DNA of 64,000 bases from Brasenia schreberi (lineage: Eukaryota; Streptophyta; Magnoliopsida; Nymphaeales; Cabombaceae), in the NCBI GenBank assembly GCA_036023115.1, contig JAYKKT010000077.1, positions 496,001 to 560,000 on the forward strand, given 5' to 3'. Below the pieces are notes generated by a model. It did no database searches. It saw only the letters and a program-made list of their open reading frames with translations, and was not told where the DNA came from. Positions within the stretch are counted from its first letter, which is position 1. The number at the start of each line of letters is the position of its first letter. Shown in pieces: positions 1 to 12,261 of this stretch. A program made the position numbers and the translations under genes.

Positions 1-150
1 TTTATAGAGTAATATGTAAAACAAGTGAAAGACGAGAGAGTAGTGAGAGAGGAGAGGGCCAACTGCATTCAGTTGTTGGGGATCAGGTCTCCCCAACGAC
101 TATATTAACTAGCTCTTGGGGTGCCCTGATCCCCAATGGCTAACTGGATG
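1..150 (-). mobile_element. Partial copia-type LTR at window edge
   Basis: Read on the minus strand, this stretch has the same order of blocks as the LTR at 53611-54008: a GGGGATC-rich segment, a CTAGTTAA motif, a pyrimidine-rich CTCTC run and then CTCTATAAA at the window edge, the likely TATA box. It is therefore probably the upstream half of an LTR of the same copia family; the rest lies outside the window. The inner boundary is unclear and may extend to about 200. No coding sequence is attached. Confidence 0.45.
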
Positions 151-656
151 GTCTGGACCAAGACCAACCAAGGAGTTGCACTTGCATCTAAATAAGACAC
201 GCCAAGAAGTCAAGGACAATGGTTCGATGATCAAGCTATGAATTGGACTAAGACAACAAGTCCAAGCCAAACTGATCAAGTCATGGGCTAGGTCAAGCCA
301 AGAAGGTTTAAAACAAATTGAATGGACTAATGGCTAAGTCAAAATGCATGAGATAAGGACTAGGGGCTGCACCTAAAGATGAGCTAGCCTAGTCATGCCC
401 GAACCAAACAAGAAAGCAAGCCAAACCGCACCCATGGTCAAGCCATGTGGGGCAGGCTACACCTTGATCTAAAGGAATCACCACCAACCCTATGTGCACC
501 CATGTGCAGCTATGGACTAGATATTTCCTTGGATCAAATTAGAATCAGATTGAATACCAAGTCAAGACCCAAACCTATTGAAGGCCCCCCTTGAAAACTA
601 TAGATAGGGGTCTTGGGGGCCTTGCCTTGACTATCCCAAGAGAGGGAGAAAGAGAT

Positions 657-658
<2 letters not shown>
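151..658. other. Unassigned, possibly LTR-derived
   Basis: No gene seen. The sequence is rich in short CAAGTCAAG/CAAGCCAA-like words. A promoter-like stretch (CTATAGATAGGGG near 598-610) precedes a GA microsatellite, a layout common in LTR promoters and leaders. It could be the outer part of the element that carries the inverted-repeat arm starting at 781, but no LTR end could be fixed. Confidence 0.3.

Positions 659-706
<48 letters not shown>
659..706. repeat. (GA)n microsatellite
   Basis: Uninterrupted AG dinucleotide run of about 48 bp, continued by a purine-rich GAAGAAGGAGG tail. Ser-Leu-rich reading frames over it are simple-repeat artefacts. Confidence 0.95.
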
Positions 707-709
<3 letters not shown>

Positions 710-780
710 GAAGGAGGAGGAGAAGGCCCATCTTCCCAAGGCGTCGCCACCATCTGCCAGCCACCGAGGTTCTTCCAAAT

Positions 781-1835
781 CACAGGTCCCTTCTTTCCTT
801 CTCTTTTCAACACTTTATTCTCCTCTTTTATTCAATTTAATGGGGTTGTAATTAAGGAGTTTATATCTCCATTTTGATGTAATAATTAAGGGGTTATGCT
901 TCCTGATTTTCTTTACGTTTATTGATGCATGATATATGTTTGATTTTCGATTCCTTCTATCCCAATATACAATGTATCTCATCTATGCTTATGCTATAAT
1001 CATAATTTATCTCATTTACTTTAGTTGTTTATATTTTAATTGTTTTAGATTGTCTTTTAATTTGGATGAAATGCATTTATGTATCTTATAAAAAACTGAA
1101 ACTCTGTTTTCTACACTCTATACTATGATGAATGACTTTTATTTTCTTACTCCCTACTCCAAATGCATTGAAATTTTGCACACCTAATCTATACATAGAC
1201 TCACTGTTAATAAAATTTTCAAGAATTTTAAGATTGTGGAAGACCGTAAAAAAAATCAGAGAAAACCAAATGGTACCATTAGAAAATGGTACAATTAGAA
1301 AGTTGAGATCCATAGTTTTCTAACAAGACCAATTTCATAGAATTCAAAGATATTGGTACCAAGATACAATCACTTTTCTAAGCCTCGGTTTCTTTGACAC
1401 ATATCTGTCTCGAATACCTGAGTAAGGTATATTCTCAGATTTAATTGTACACATCTATCGTACGTAAAATAAAAATAAAAATAGTTTCTAAATCTCCATA
1501 TCAAACTCTACTTTTTGTAAAATTTTAAAAAAATTTGGAGATTTAGAAGCTATCTAGAAAAATCAGAAAACAAGTCTCTAAAAACATAACAAGTTTCTGT
1601 TTTTCGGGATTTGAAATGTTTTGAGTCAAGAACTAAAGTTCACGATTTTTGTTAAGCTTTTAGAATTGAAATTGGATTTTGAAAACTTATCGAATCTCAA
1701 ATAATTTTCAAAGCGCCTAGATCGACCCTTGAGCATCGGTTCAAGAAGATCTACAACAAAAAGAATTCACTTACCTACAACCAGTTTTTGGCATGATCAC
1801 TCTCTACATAGACTTCGGAACAAAAATTGACATCC
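781..1835 (+). repeat. Left arm of 2.6-kb long inverted repeat
   Basis: This arm is the reverse complement, with scattered mismatches, of 2195-3410. Anchors are CACAGGTCCC at 781-790 against GGGACCTGTG at 3401-3410, the block around 1150-1265 against 2895-3010, and GAGCATCGGTTCAAGAAGAT near 1731-1750 against its complement near 2345-2365. The loop is about 360 bp. The right arm carries roughly 90 bp of extra sequence near its inner end. The unit also occurs, more diverged, at 10716-11950. It has no coding capacity and looks like a non-coding (LTR-like) unit in head-to-head arrangement. Confidence 0.85.
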
Positions 1836-2194
1836 AAAATTTGTTGTAACATTTTGAATGCCTTGGTTGTCTACCTATGAGAAAGAACCAAAGTTTAGTG
1901 CAAGAAGCATGTTAAGTTCCATAAAAGACACGTCATGTTACAAGTGCAGATAAGTCTTTATATATTATAGAGTGCAAGTGAACTATAAAGTACAACTCAT
2001 TAGATTATCTCATAGAAACTGTCGGTACTGTCACCATATCCAAGATCATTTTCTATCAAACCCCTCTCGATGTCCAAGGGTTTGTCAGAGGGGCTGAATT
2101 GAGGAGTCTCTGTCCTTCGAGTTAGTAAAACTTTACTAGGAAAGATATACCCTTTAAGCAACCTGATCAAACAAATATGATTTCACTAGTGTAG
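1836..2194. other. Loop between inverted-repeat arms
   Basis: About 360 bp with no recognisable gene or repeat. It is the spacer that would form the loop if the two flanking arms paired. Confidence 0.6.
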
Positions 2195-3410
2195 ATGTGA
2201 ATTTTTGTTCTGAAGTCCATGTAAAGACTTGAAACTAAATTCGCAAACTATGATTGCGCGAGCGTACCAACTAGTTTGCTGAAACTTGTAAAAGATGATT
2301 TCTGACTTCTTTAGCGATTATGGGTAAGTGAATTCTTTTCACCGTAGATCTTCTTGAACCGATGCTCAAGAGTCAATCTAGGCGCTTTGAAAATTGTTTG
2401 AGATTTGTTAAGTTTTTAAAATCCAATTTCAATTCCAAAAGCTTAACAAAAATCGTAAACTTAATTCTTGACTCAAAACATTTCAAATCCCTAAAAACAT
2501 AAACTTGTTCTATTTTTAAAGACTTGTTTTCTGATTTTTTTGGATAGCTTCTAAATCTCCAAAAATTATCAAAATTTTACAGAAAGCAGAGTTTGATATG
2601 GAGATTTAAAAACTATTTTTATTTTAATTTTAAGTACTATAGATGTGTACAATTAAATCTGAGAATATACCTTACTTAGGTATTCGAGACAAATCTGTGT
2701 CAGAGAAATCGAGGCTTAGAAAATGATTGTGTCTTGGTACCAATATCTTTAAATTCTATGAAATTGGTCTTGTTAGAAAATTGTGGATCTCAACTTTCCA
2801 ATGGGACCAATTTTAATAAAAATGATTCATTGCATACAAATTTATGAGATTATGACCCATGCAAGAATTGTGGGTTTTATAGACTCTGTTTTGATTTCAT
2901 TCGGTTTTCTCCGATTTTTTTTACGGTCTTTCACAATCTTAAAATTCTTGAAAATTTTATTAATAGTGAGTCTATGTATAGATTAGGTGTGCAAAATTTC
3001 AATGCATTTGGAGTAGGGAGTAAGGAAATAAAAGTCATTCATCAGACGTATATAGAGTGTAGAAAATAGAGTTTCAGTTTTTTATAAGATACATGAATAC
3101 ATTTCGTCCGAATTAAAAGACAATCTAAAATAATTAAAATGTAAACAACTGAAGTAAATGAAGGAAATTATGATTATAGCATAAGCATAGATGAGATTAA
3201 GAGATATAGTATCTTATAATGTATATTAGAATAGAAGGAACCAAAAATCAAACACATAACATGCATTAATAAACGTAAAGAAAATCACGTAGCATAACCC
3301 CTTAATTATTACATCAAAGTGGAGACATAAGCTCCTTAATTACAACCCCATTAAATTGAATAAAAGAGGAGAAGAAAGTATTGAAAAGAGAATGGAAGAA
3401 GGGACCTGTG
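2195..3410 (-). repeat. Right arm of long inverted repeat
   Basis: Reverse complement of 781-1835. Reading frames at 1132-1323 (+) and 2783-2986 (+) are accidental and come from this non-coding unit. An insertion of about 90 bp relative to the left arm lies at roughly 2233-2320; part of it (GCGCGAGCGTACCAACTAGT near 2257) resembles GTTAGCACGCTCGCACAC near 11845 in the third copy, so the left arm has probably lost this part rather than the right arm gaining it. Confidence 0.85.
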
Positions 3411-3903
3411 ACTTAGATTGGATCTAGCTTAGCTTGGGATGAACCCTGCTTGGCTTTGAGATTTGATTGGGCCCTACTTGACTTGAGATGGGCTTGATTT
3501 GGCCCTGAATGAATCTTGATTCCTTGCCTTATCTGGGTTTGCTTTCCTTACTCTCTTTTTTTGTTCTTACCAAATCCTCTTTTCGGAGAATTTGCCTCCT
3601 TTCGATTCGGGTTTTTATTTGATCCACCTTCACATCAGTCTCTCAATTTCCTTTTCGAAATTATTCCAAATATCCACTTTTTCCAACTATTTTCAAATCT
3701 AGGGGTTTTCAAAATATTTTTCTAAAACAATTATTTTGAAAATGATGTTTGGAGCTTTATGAAATTTTGGAGACATGTTCAAATCATGGATTTTAAAATA
3801 TGCCCCAGTTTATTTCGAAAAACATTTTTAGGGTGTTTAGAACTAGCAATCCAAATGCAATCAAGCATAACCAGATATAAAGATATCAAGAAATGGCATG
3901 GGC
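3411..3903. other. No gene seen
   Basis: Starts with CTTGACTTGAGATGGGC-like words related to those at 200-450 on the opposite strand, then AT-rich unassigned sequence up to the microsatellite. Frames of 60-130 codons here have no recognisable motif. Confidence 0.4.
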
Positions 3904-3915
3904 AATATATATATG

Positions 3916-3960
<45 letters not shown>

Positions 3961-3985
3961 GTATGTATATATATATATATGTATG

Positions 3986-4048
<63 letters not shown>

Positions 4049-4069
4049 GTATATATATATATTATATAT
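3904..4069. repeat. (TA)n/(TATG)n microsatellite
   Basis: About 165 bp of alternating TA interrupted by GTA steps. It generates Tyr-Ile-rich open frames on both strands that are not genes. Confidence 0.95.
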
Positions 4070-5410
4070 GGGACAATACCAACTGTTCCCATGTCAATCC
4101 AAAGGTGAAGTAGTGATAAAACAGGTAAAGAAAGAATGATTCAGAAGATGTGAATGGAACTTCAACGATGTGCCTAAAAAAGTATATGCCCAGAAATAAA
4201 GGATCTTTTTTCCATGTTGAGAAAATGAGAAGCACATCACATCCAGAATAACAGCTTGGTGATATTAACGGACATGATTGATATCAATTATTTCATGGTT
4301 TTAACCGTTGAGTGAAAAAGTTATCTTACTTCACATTGGAAATTTACAAGATAAATAGAAAATCACCAAACCAAAACTGCCCACCAACAAACCGTCCTAT
4401 AATTTAAAATATTCGTACTTAAACCACCAAAGACTTCTATTATTCTTCAAGTGTCTTCGCACTAAATCCAAATTGACATGATGCAATCTACATTCATTTG
4501 TGAACCAAAAAAGAAGGTTGGCAGGAAAGAAAAGGATCACTGCCCTTCATATTAGTTGAAGGACATCAAATCTAACCCAATTCCCGTCACCAAAAATCAC
4601 AATTTCGCAAAGGAAAAAAAACTAGCATATTGAAAACCACTCATCAGAAAAAGTTACGTGAAAACACATGAACAAGACGAACGGTAACCCCAAAACATGC
4701 ATAACAGAGGATGATATAACTTGCCAAAACCTTCATTTCTCAAGGTGCGTGCATTTCGAAACATAAATCTAGCTATTAAATCATATCTCATCAAAAGACA
4801 GTCACCATGTAAATGAAATTCCAACAGATCCAAGTCGGACACGAGACAAAAGAGGCTGAAAGTGAGGTCATTCATAAAATTCTCATTCCCAACATGGGTA
4901 TCGCTCCAAAACAAGATTTCAACTAAAAAATCTAAGCAATGGAATTACTGAAATGCGAAGTCTGAGTAGATATTTTCTTGGGTGTTACCCTTGCACATTT
5001 GTGAGAGTCTGATTAAACCCCTAATCTAGAGGGTGCGAGCTTTCCTTCCTCTCTTCGTCCTTCTTGTTCCTCATCCTCGGACTCTTTTTGCAAGTTATGT
5101 ATCTACCACCATAGCCTCCCCTTCCCCGGCTTGCCTCTTCTGTGGCAAAACTGATTAAAAGGCACAAGGGAAGAACAAAAACAAAAGAAAGCAACAAATT
5201 CTTTATTAGAATTTTGGTGTTTCAGATTCGGACCTTTCCAGATCCATGTCAGTCTTTTAATCCTGTCTTCAACATCATGGAATGATCGGCTTCCTTCGGC
5301 CCTTTTTGAGCTGAGGCACGAGAGCCAAAAACTTGTATTGTGATTGTGTTATATGGATCCGGACCTTTCAAGATCCATGCTAAATTTGAAGCTTCCAGTT
5401 TTTTCCTGTG
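4070..5410. other. No gene recognised
   Basis: About 1.3 kb without a convincing coding region, RNA gene or element end. Two related short blocks (GGACCTTTCCAGATCCATG near 5231 and GGACCTTTCAAGATCCATG near 5360) are about 130 bp apart and suggest an old local duplication. Confidence 0.4.
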
Positions 5411-5530
5411 GATCAACCAAAGCTGTTAAAACTGTATTATTGACCAGCTAACACTGATTGTAGAAAACTATAGATCAACCAAAGCTGTTAAAACTGTATT
5501 ATTGACCAGCTAACACTGATTGTAGAAAAC
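5411..5530. repeat. 62-bp tandem duplication
   Basis: A unit starting GATCAACCAAAGCTGTTAAA (5411-5472) is repeated directly at 5473-5530 almost without change, so the duplication is recent. Confidence 0.9.
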
Positions 5531-5639
5531 CTTTCTTTGATAAACGATTTGAGGTACACACCACAACCATCTAAAAGGGATGTCAACGAGGACCAGGTTT
5601 AACCTGAACCAAGTCCATGTCGAACCAAAAAAATGAGAT

Positions 5640-5785
5640 TCACAGCACCAGAGAGGGGGGGCTTTAGCTTGATTGGCAGGGTGCCTTGCTGGTGGTGGGG
5701 AGTTCGACTCTCTGGGAGTGCATGTGTGTTAGGCTTTGGGCTCCCTTTGTAACGAAAACAGAAGATAAAAAGCTCCACCAACTAA
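5640..5785 (+). mobile_element. Candidate tRNA-derived SINE
   Basis: A stretch near 5660-5680 (TTAGCTTGATTGGCAGGG) resembles a Pol III box A. About 35 bp later GGAGTTCGACTCTCTGGG (around 5698-5715) resembles box B, followed by a unique tail. Spacing and motifs match plant tRNA-derived SINEs. Target duplications were not found and the ends are approximate. It could instead be a degraded tRNA pseudogene. Confidence 0.45.
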
Positions 5786-7489
5786 TTTGTCTGAGCAATC
5801 CAGATTCAACCACAACTATATGGAGTCAGGTAACATAATTGTTTGTGTTGGTTCATCGGATCACTAGGATCTGACTAATGTATGAAACCGAGTTAGACTG
5901 CCTGGCCCAATTTCACATTTGCAAATTTCCAATGTAAAATTTTGCTAAAAAGATGTTAGTAGTCTAAGTTTGTTCTATAATATTCTGATACGAGTATTCT
6001 TTTTCTACATGAGAGATCCAATAGGAACCCAGTTTGGGGCCGGTACCTGAATTTGAGTCAGGTCTGAGCCAAACAACTGATTTAAACATTTTCTTTTCGG
6101 AGAATGTTCAGCCAAATCATTTTTCAGGATAGCTATTTGACAAATATTGGGTAGCGGACAACTAGCATGAAACTAGTATATTCTATGATATTTCTCTTTC
6201 AATCGACTCTATTATATCTTCGTCCTACTACAAAGCTCTTAATTTCTAATTACTTCTCCCCTCCCTTTTTTGTAGAATTGATATGTGCACACTCTTTTTA
6301 CTATTCATATTTTTCACAGTGATTCTGATTTATCGCTACTAAATTTTAAAAAATTACTTTGATATCCTTGATGGTCTAAACCTGTATGTGTGTGGGTTCT
6401 CTTATTGTCGATCATCTCATATCATTTCTTGGGTCACCTACAATTTAAGTTCGATCCAATGCACGGTATTAAACCATCCACCGTCTCATAATGTTTCAAA
6501 TACAGCTGAAAAGGGGAAAAAAACGAGAAAGGAAATAAAAGAAGAGGAAAAGAAGGAATGAAGCCTATTCAAAAAAGATTTCAGTCATTTTGAGAGGGTA
6601 TTTCATTGATTTGATATATTTTTTATCGTTTACTTGATATATTGATTTCATTTTACGAATAAACGACGTCAACTTCTCAACTTGAGACATGGTACAAGCG
6701 ATGCCTCTCCATTGCCCACAGAGCGACTTAACCGTCGAGTGGGTTTGGGTGTAGGCACCACGATTGGGTATGTGTTGGCCCAAAAGCAATTGACAGGGAC
6801 GTGAGCTTAGCAAGGTTTCCAAGACTTCACGTACATTTCCCCGAATCCACCGTGTTAGGGTTTCAGAATCCACGGAAACGCCATGCGAATCCACACAAAG
6901 CTAACTTCTTAAAGAAAGAAATTATATTAAGAGATCGTGGGATGATGTTCATACAGAGTAAACGCCATTATATAGGCAACAGGAAACAATAACGATGGAA
7001 GTTGGAGAAATACTAAAAGTAAATAATGCCAACTATAGATGACACTGTAATCCTAAAAGTAAACAAAGTCTATCCTAAGAAACAACGATGAATTTTGAAG
7101 ATCCACATGGCCGAGGAGCAGCATTGCTCTTAATCCATCCTTCTCGTAGAGAAACCCAAAGAGTATATGACACGCAGAGTCTAACGAGCAGATCAAAAGT
7201 TGCGCCGAATGAAGATATGCCAGAAGACACATCTAGCACAATGTGTCATGTATTCTAGGATATGCCAGAAGATGCATGGTTCGCCATTTCAGACAAACCT
7301 GAAAGAGGAAGTGTATTTAAACCGACAATGTAGAGAAACCTGGGGACACCTGCAACTCTTTCATCTCCCGAGTGAGCTTGTGGACTGATCCAATCCCAAA
7401 TAAGTTAAAGAAATTAACAATATTTGACATGAAACTACATTTAATAAATATGAGTCTTGCATTGAAGAAAAAATGATAAAAAAATATTT
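5786..7489. other. No gene recognised
   Basis: About 1.7 kb of mixed composition. Frames at 6565-6894 (-), 6801-6992 (+) and 7200-7388 (+) overlap each other, show no domain and lack splice context, so they are not called. The last few hundred bases could be the decayed 5' part of the copia element that follows; ATATGCCAGAAGA occurs twice (about 7215 and 7260). Confidence 0.4.
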
Positions 7490-9931
7490 CTCAAAAAAAC
7501 AAGAAGAACCACAAGTCTATTAGAAATCATTCATACTGATATTTGTGGACTTTTTAGAACAAGGTCCTATAGTGCAAACTATTTGAGGTATGAACTTATA
7601 TACCTCTTGTCACATAAATCTAAAGCATTAGATACATTCAAAGAATATATGGAAGAAGTTAAAAATCAACTAAATTGTACAATTAAGTGTTGACATTCGA
7701 TTGAGATGGAAAATACACATCATTTGAGTTTTTTGAATATTATAAGAAATATGTAATATCTAGGCAAAATACAATGCCTAAAACATCTTAACAAAACCGT
7801 GTAGTTTAACGATAGAATAGAACACTTCTAAATATGACAAGGTCCATATTAATATATCTTTCTTTACCTAAAGTATTTTAGAGAGAAACAATAACATAGA
7901 CCAGTATGGATAGGAGATCTTTGAGGTGTATCTTTATTAGATACCCAAAAGGACCAAAAGGGTGTTGGTTCTATTATAAGGACCTCGAGTAGATAGAAAG
8001 TAAGGATGTTGGATTATTAAAAAATAATAAAATGGCATTCTTATAAATAATAACGAAAATATTAATGATCTACTTGATCTTAATAAGTCATCATTTTAAC
8101 CCATAGAAAAAACAAATAATCTTCCACTACAAATTGAAACATTAAATAGTCATAAGAGATGACTAAGAGCTCCTCCATCTTATTTAAAGGAACATTATAC
8201 TTATTTAGTTGAGGAGACTTGTAATTGAGTAGATTTAGATGATATGACTGATAACTTAAGTGATCAGGAAGCTATGAAGTCATCTAAATAATAAGATTGG
8301 GTAAGGCAATGGATGAAGAAATTGAATCCATTATGAAAAACCCAAGTATGTGAATTGGTAATTATGTTATGCCAAAAAGAGGAAAAGCAATTGGTTGTAA
8401 ATAGGTATTGAAAAAGAAGTACAAAGTTGATGGTTCAATATTAAAATTTAAAGCAGTGTTGGTTGCAAAACAAGTTTTGCAAAAAAGAGGGCATAAATTG
8501 TGTTGATATTCTTCTATTGTGAAATTTACATCCATAAAGATAAATTTAGTAATTATAACCTTTTATGATTTAGATTTATATCAATTAAATATAAAGACTA
8601 TTTTTATGAATGGTGACCTTAATGAGACAATTTACATGAAACAAAAAGAAGCTATGTTAATAAAGGTCATGATGACATGGTATATAGGTTGAAGAAATCT
8701 CTATATTACTTAAAGATTTCACCTCACTGATAGTATTTGACCTTTGAAAATGTCATTGTAGAACTTAGATTTGTGGCTAATCAGCTTGATCACTATGTCT
8801 ATGTTTGGAATAGTGGGAGCCATTTTGTCATCCTATCTTTATATATCGATGAGATTTTATTGACTGGTAATGACAATGATATGATTGTCAAGACCAAGTC
8901 ATGGTTAAGTTTCAAGTTCGAAATGAAGGATATGTGAGAAATATCTTATATCTTAGTTAGAAAAACAACCCATGATAGAGCATTTAGAATATTATGTCAA
9001 AGTCAAAAAAGGTATATTATATCCTCAAAAGTTTAGAATGAGTGACTTTATGTCTGCTAGTATATTCATTGCAAAAATGGTCAAACTTAGTAAAACTACT
9101 AATGGTCTAGGTGATGAACAAGAAAAATCAAATGTTCTTTATGCTCAAGCATTTGGCAGTTTGATGTATGCTATATTGTGTAGAGACTTAACATCAACTT
9201 CATTATTAGTTTTATGAGTAAATATCAAAGCATTCTTGGTTGGCAATACTAGGTTGCTATAAAGAGAATCTTGATATATCTAAAAGGAACAAGGAATTTG
9301 AAATTATGCTATAAGGCCAATGAATGAAAAATAATTGGATACTCAAATACTAATTTTATTGGGAGTAAAGTTGAAAACAAATCAACCTTCAGCCAAGTCT
9401 TCTTGTTTGGAGGTGTTGTTGTTTCTTGATCATGCAAGAAATTTGGTTGTGTAGCATTGTATACACAAGATATTAAGTATATTGCTTGTAATATAACTAT
9501 AATGAATGTAATTTGGATAAGTCATTTCATTTGTTAATTGAAGTAGAATATAGTCAATGAGCCAATTTTCATTTATTGTGACATTAATGCAATCATAACT
9601 CTAAAAAAGAGTAGAGCGGATAATATAATGGCAAAATATCATTATACATGATATGGTATAAAATAATGAAATATATGTTTCTTACTTTCCTACATGGGAT
9701 TTGTTACCATCATCAGGTTGAGACATATTTAGAGTTTCTAGTTAGGTAGAAATACAATTACTCAAAAAAAGGTGTATTGGTTATGAAACCCCCACAACAA
9801 CTCATGGCAGTTGTACTTCAGTACAACTGAAAAATATGATACAGTTGGGAAAGCCGCTAAATACTGGGAGGGAACCATTGTGTCATTTGTGTCATGATTC
9901 AGCTTATATGTCCAAGTGGGAGATAAAAACT
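7490..9931 (+). pseudogene. Decayed Ty1/copia pol (copia-B): integrase, RT, RNase H
   Basis: Translated piecewise, the plus strand shows copia Pol in the usual order. An integrase core start with HTDICG-like residues lies near 7525-7560. RT follows: DEILLTGND, equivalent to the YVDDILLTG active-site block, lies near 8845-8880, inside an open stretch 8737-8937, and then FEMKDM. RNase H remnants continue near 9330-9560 up to a KYH-containing stretch at about 9640. Many in-frame stops and frameshifts separate these parts, so it cannot be functional. No gag or 5' LTR could be recognised upstream. The 3' end is marked by a purine-rich AAGTGGGAGA just before the LTR at 9932. Confidence 0.85.
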
Positions 9932-10284
9932 TCTGTTGATGGTAATGGTCATAAGGCCTCTATCATAATTGGTATGCAATAAGAAAGGAGGGTTCCCTTC
10001 CTTATTGAATGCATCATTTCCTTTTAATCAAATAAAAGATTTTTTATTAATCATACCAACTTTTCTATTTACAAACTGAATTAAAGAGGCATGAAGCCAT
10101 TTCTCGTGGTTGGAATGGATATCTGAAACCAAGAATAGAAACCAAAAGAGTTGAATACAAAAAACACAAGTAAAAAACTATAAAGACTGCCTGTGTGTGT
10201 TTCCTTCTTTTATTCTCTAGTTGATTCTTTTGGTGAACTCCCTCGACAACATTGTTACAAGAGATTCAAGTCCAATGATGCCAC
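9932..10284 (+). mobile_element. 3' LTR of copia-B, truncated or abutted by an RTE
   Basis: It begins with TGTTGATGG right after the polypurine tract AAGTGGGAGA, the standard 3' junction of copia elements. AATAAAAGA-type signals lie near 10035. The right end is not certain: a CAACA-type end lies near 10250, and an RTE 3' tail begins at about 10285. Confidence 0.6.
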
Positions 10285-10712
10285 TACAACAACAACTAAG
10301 CCTTTTCCCATACTAGACAGGGTAAGCTACATGGATTCTTTGTTTCCACATATCCCTATCGTGTGTCATGTTAGCAGTTAACTCCCAATAAGCTAGATCA
10401 TTCTTTATTGTTTCTTTCCAACACTTTTGTGGTCATCCTATACCTCTTTTAATACTTTCCAAATTTAGTTTTTCTAACCTTCTTACAGGTTCTTCTTTTG
10501 ATCTTCTTTCTATATGTCCAAACCATCTTAAACGATCTTCTCTCATTTTATCCTCTATTGGTGCCACTCCTAATTTGTTTTTAATAACCTCATTATGTAT
10601 ACGGTCTTTTCTTGTATGACCACTCATCCATCTCAACATCTTCATTTCTGTCACAGACATCTTTTGTACATGTTGATGAATAACTGCCCAACACTCAGAA
10701 CCATAAAACATG
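10285..10712 (-). mobile_element. RTE-type LINE copy 1, 5'-truncated
   Basis: Minus-strand C-terminal part of an RTE LINE protein. It reads from MFYGSECW through the conserved KMLRWMSGHTRKDRIHNEV and RLRWFGHIERRS blocks to the 3' end (GGCTTAG followed by TTG repeats, seen here as CAACAACAAC at 10286). Homology to the longer copies at 45121-48428 and 62112-64000 stops at AAAACATG (10712), so it is a typical dead-on-arrival 5' truncation. Confidence 0.9.
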
Positions 10713-10715
10713 ATT

Positions 10716-11950
10716 AAAGCCTTAGTGCATAGCTTTTTGGTGAATATGCCTTTTGTAGTAGAGATGATGGCATTATGGGCTTAGAATATAGGTCATTGTT
10801 GATGTCGTAGATGTGTTGAAATTTCCCTTTCCTTTGCTTATGCACTCTATATGTTTGTGTTCTTGATTCTACCTCTCTATATGTTATAAACACTCTATAT
10901 CTTCTAATCCTCTCTATGCTTAAGCTATTAGATATATTTCAATTCATTTTACTTCAGCAATTTAATTTGGGATGTTGTGTTATTGCATTTTAATTCGTGT
11001 GAGTTTTGCATCACGTATGTTATAAAAACTTGAAATCTCATTTTCAGCATCACTACATACATTGATTGCTTGATTTTTAATTATCAAACTGTTGCTCCGA
11101 TCACCTTGAAATTTTGCACACTGTATCTACACACACAATCCCACTTACAATAAATTTTTTAAGAATTTAGAGTCGTGCAACCATGTAATTAAAGCTATGC
11201 AAGGTCAGAGAAATTTATAAAAACTATCTGTAAACTCTATTTTCATACAACTGAGCCTGGGTGTTCATCCCGTAACTCTGTATGCAATTGTCAAAAATCG
11301 GTGATTCTTAGTTCATTGAAAAGTTGACATCCATAGCTTTCCAACAAGATTAAGTGCACTAAATTGGGAGCTCTGAGCATCGAGATATAGACCTATCTTT
11401 AGTTCTCTATATTTCTGTAACAGAATAGTTCCGAGTATCTCAGTAGGGGTACTTTGCTGAATTAATTTTGCATCATCCCAATCCCGAATTTAAAACCAAA
11501 AAGTGTCCTAGAATCTCCACATTCCAGCTTTGTCATGTAAATTTTTGATCAATTTTGGAGGTATCTAAGTCAGTTAAAATAATTCGAGAAACAAGTCCTA
11601 AAATAGGACCGGTTTCTGTTTTTCAGAACTTATTGTTTTTAAACTTGAAAACCAAATGCACTAGTCTATTCTTGTCAACACCCTATTTTCACGTGAATTT
11701 GAAACATCACCTTCTCATTTGAAATTATTAAACGCTTAGGCTGACCCTTGAGCATCGGTTCAAGAAGGCCTAAAGCGAAAAGAGCCCGCTTAGCCACAAT
11801 CGCCAAGTCAGATTCATAATTTTGTTAGTTTTTGAAAACTAGTTAGCACGCTCGCACACGAAGTAGTGTTGAAGGGATTATTTCAAGTCTCTATATAGGC
11901 TTGGAGTGAAAATTTCTACACACCCAAATCTCAATTTTGCGCAATGCAAT
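10716..11950 (+). repeat. Third, diverged copy of the inverted-repeat unit
   Basis: Same orientation and block order as 781-1835. Shared blocks are CTTGAAATTTTGCACAC (about 11108) with TTGAAATTTTGCACACCTAA (about 1169), a shared AGAATTTtAGA-like run, and CCTTGAGCATCGGTTCAAGAAGG near 11740 with the same words near 1726. The unit ends with a CTCTAcATAGrCTT block near 11890-11920. Identity is clearly lower than between the two arms of the first inverted repeat. Confidence 0.75.
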
Positions 11951-12261
11951 ACTATATTATAGTATGCAACTACAAGCAATAATAACATGACCCGCTACCT
12001 TACATTAGCTGATAGCAACTACCTAGAAGTGGCAGTTATAGTTTGTTTCACAAGACAAAAATAAACAACATAAGATAACTCTATCCGCTCCTGCTAGCAT
12101 TACGGGTGCTGCATACCCAAAACTCAATCACATACCCGTACCTGCGCCATTAGCTGCAAAGAAGAACCAGATGTTTTACAATTCCCCAAGGGTAATAGGT
12201 AGGTACCACACAACCCGCACCCTTATCCTAATTTCCATATCATACTCTATCACAGAATCAG
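11951..12261. other. No gene seen
   Basis: About 310 bp between the repeat unit and the gypsy LTR. No recognisable feature. Confidence 0.4.

Noticed and set aside
534..851. Open frames on both strands rich in Ser-Leu or Arg-Glu
   Set aside because: They are produced by the (GA)n microsatellite at 659-706.
3759..4139. Tyr-Ile-rich frames up to 126 codons on both strands
   Set aside because: Translation of a TA/GTA microsatellite.
5698..5715. A functional tRNA gene
   Set aside because: Only box A- and box B-like words are present; the acceptor and anticodon stems do not form.
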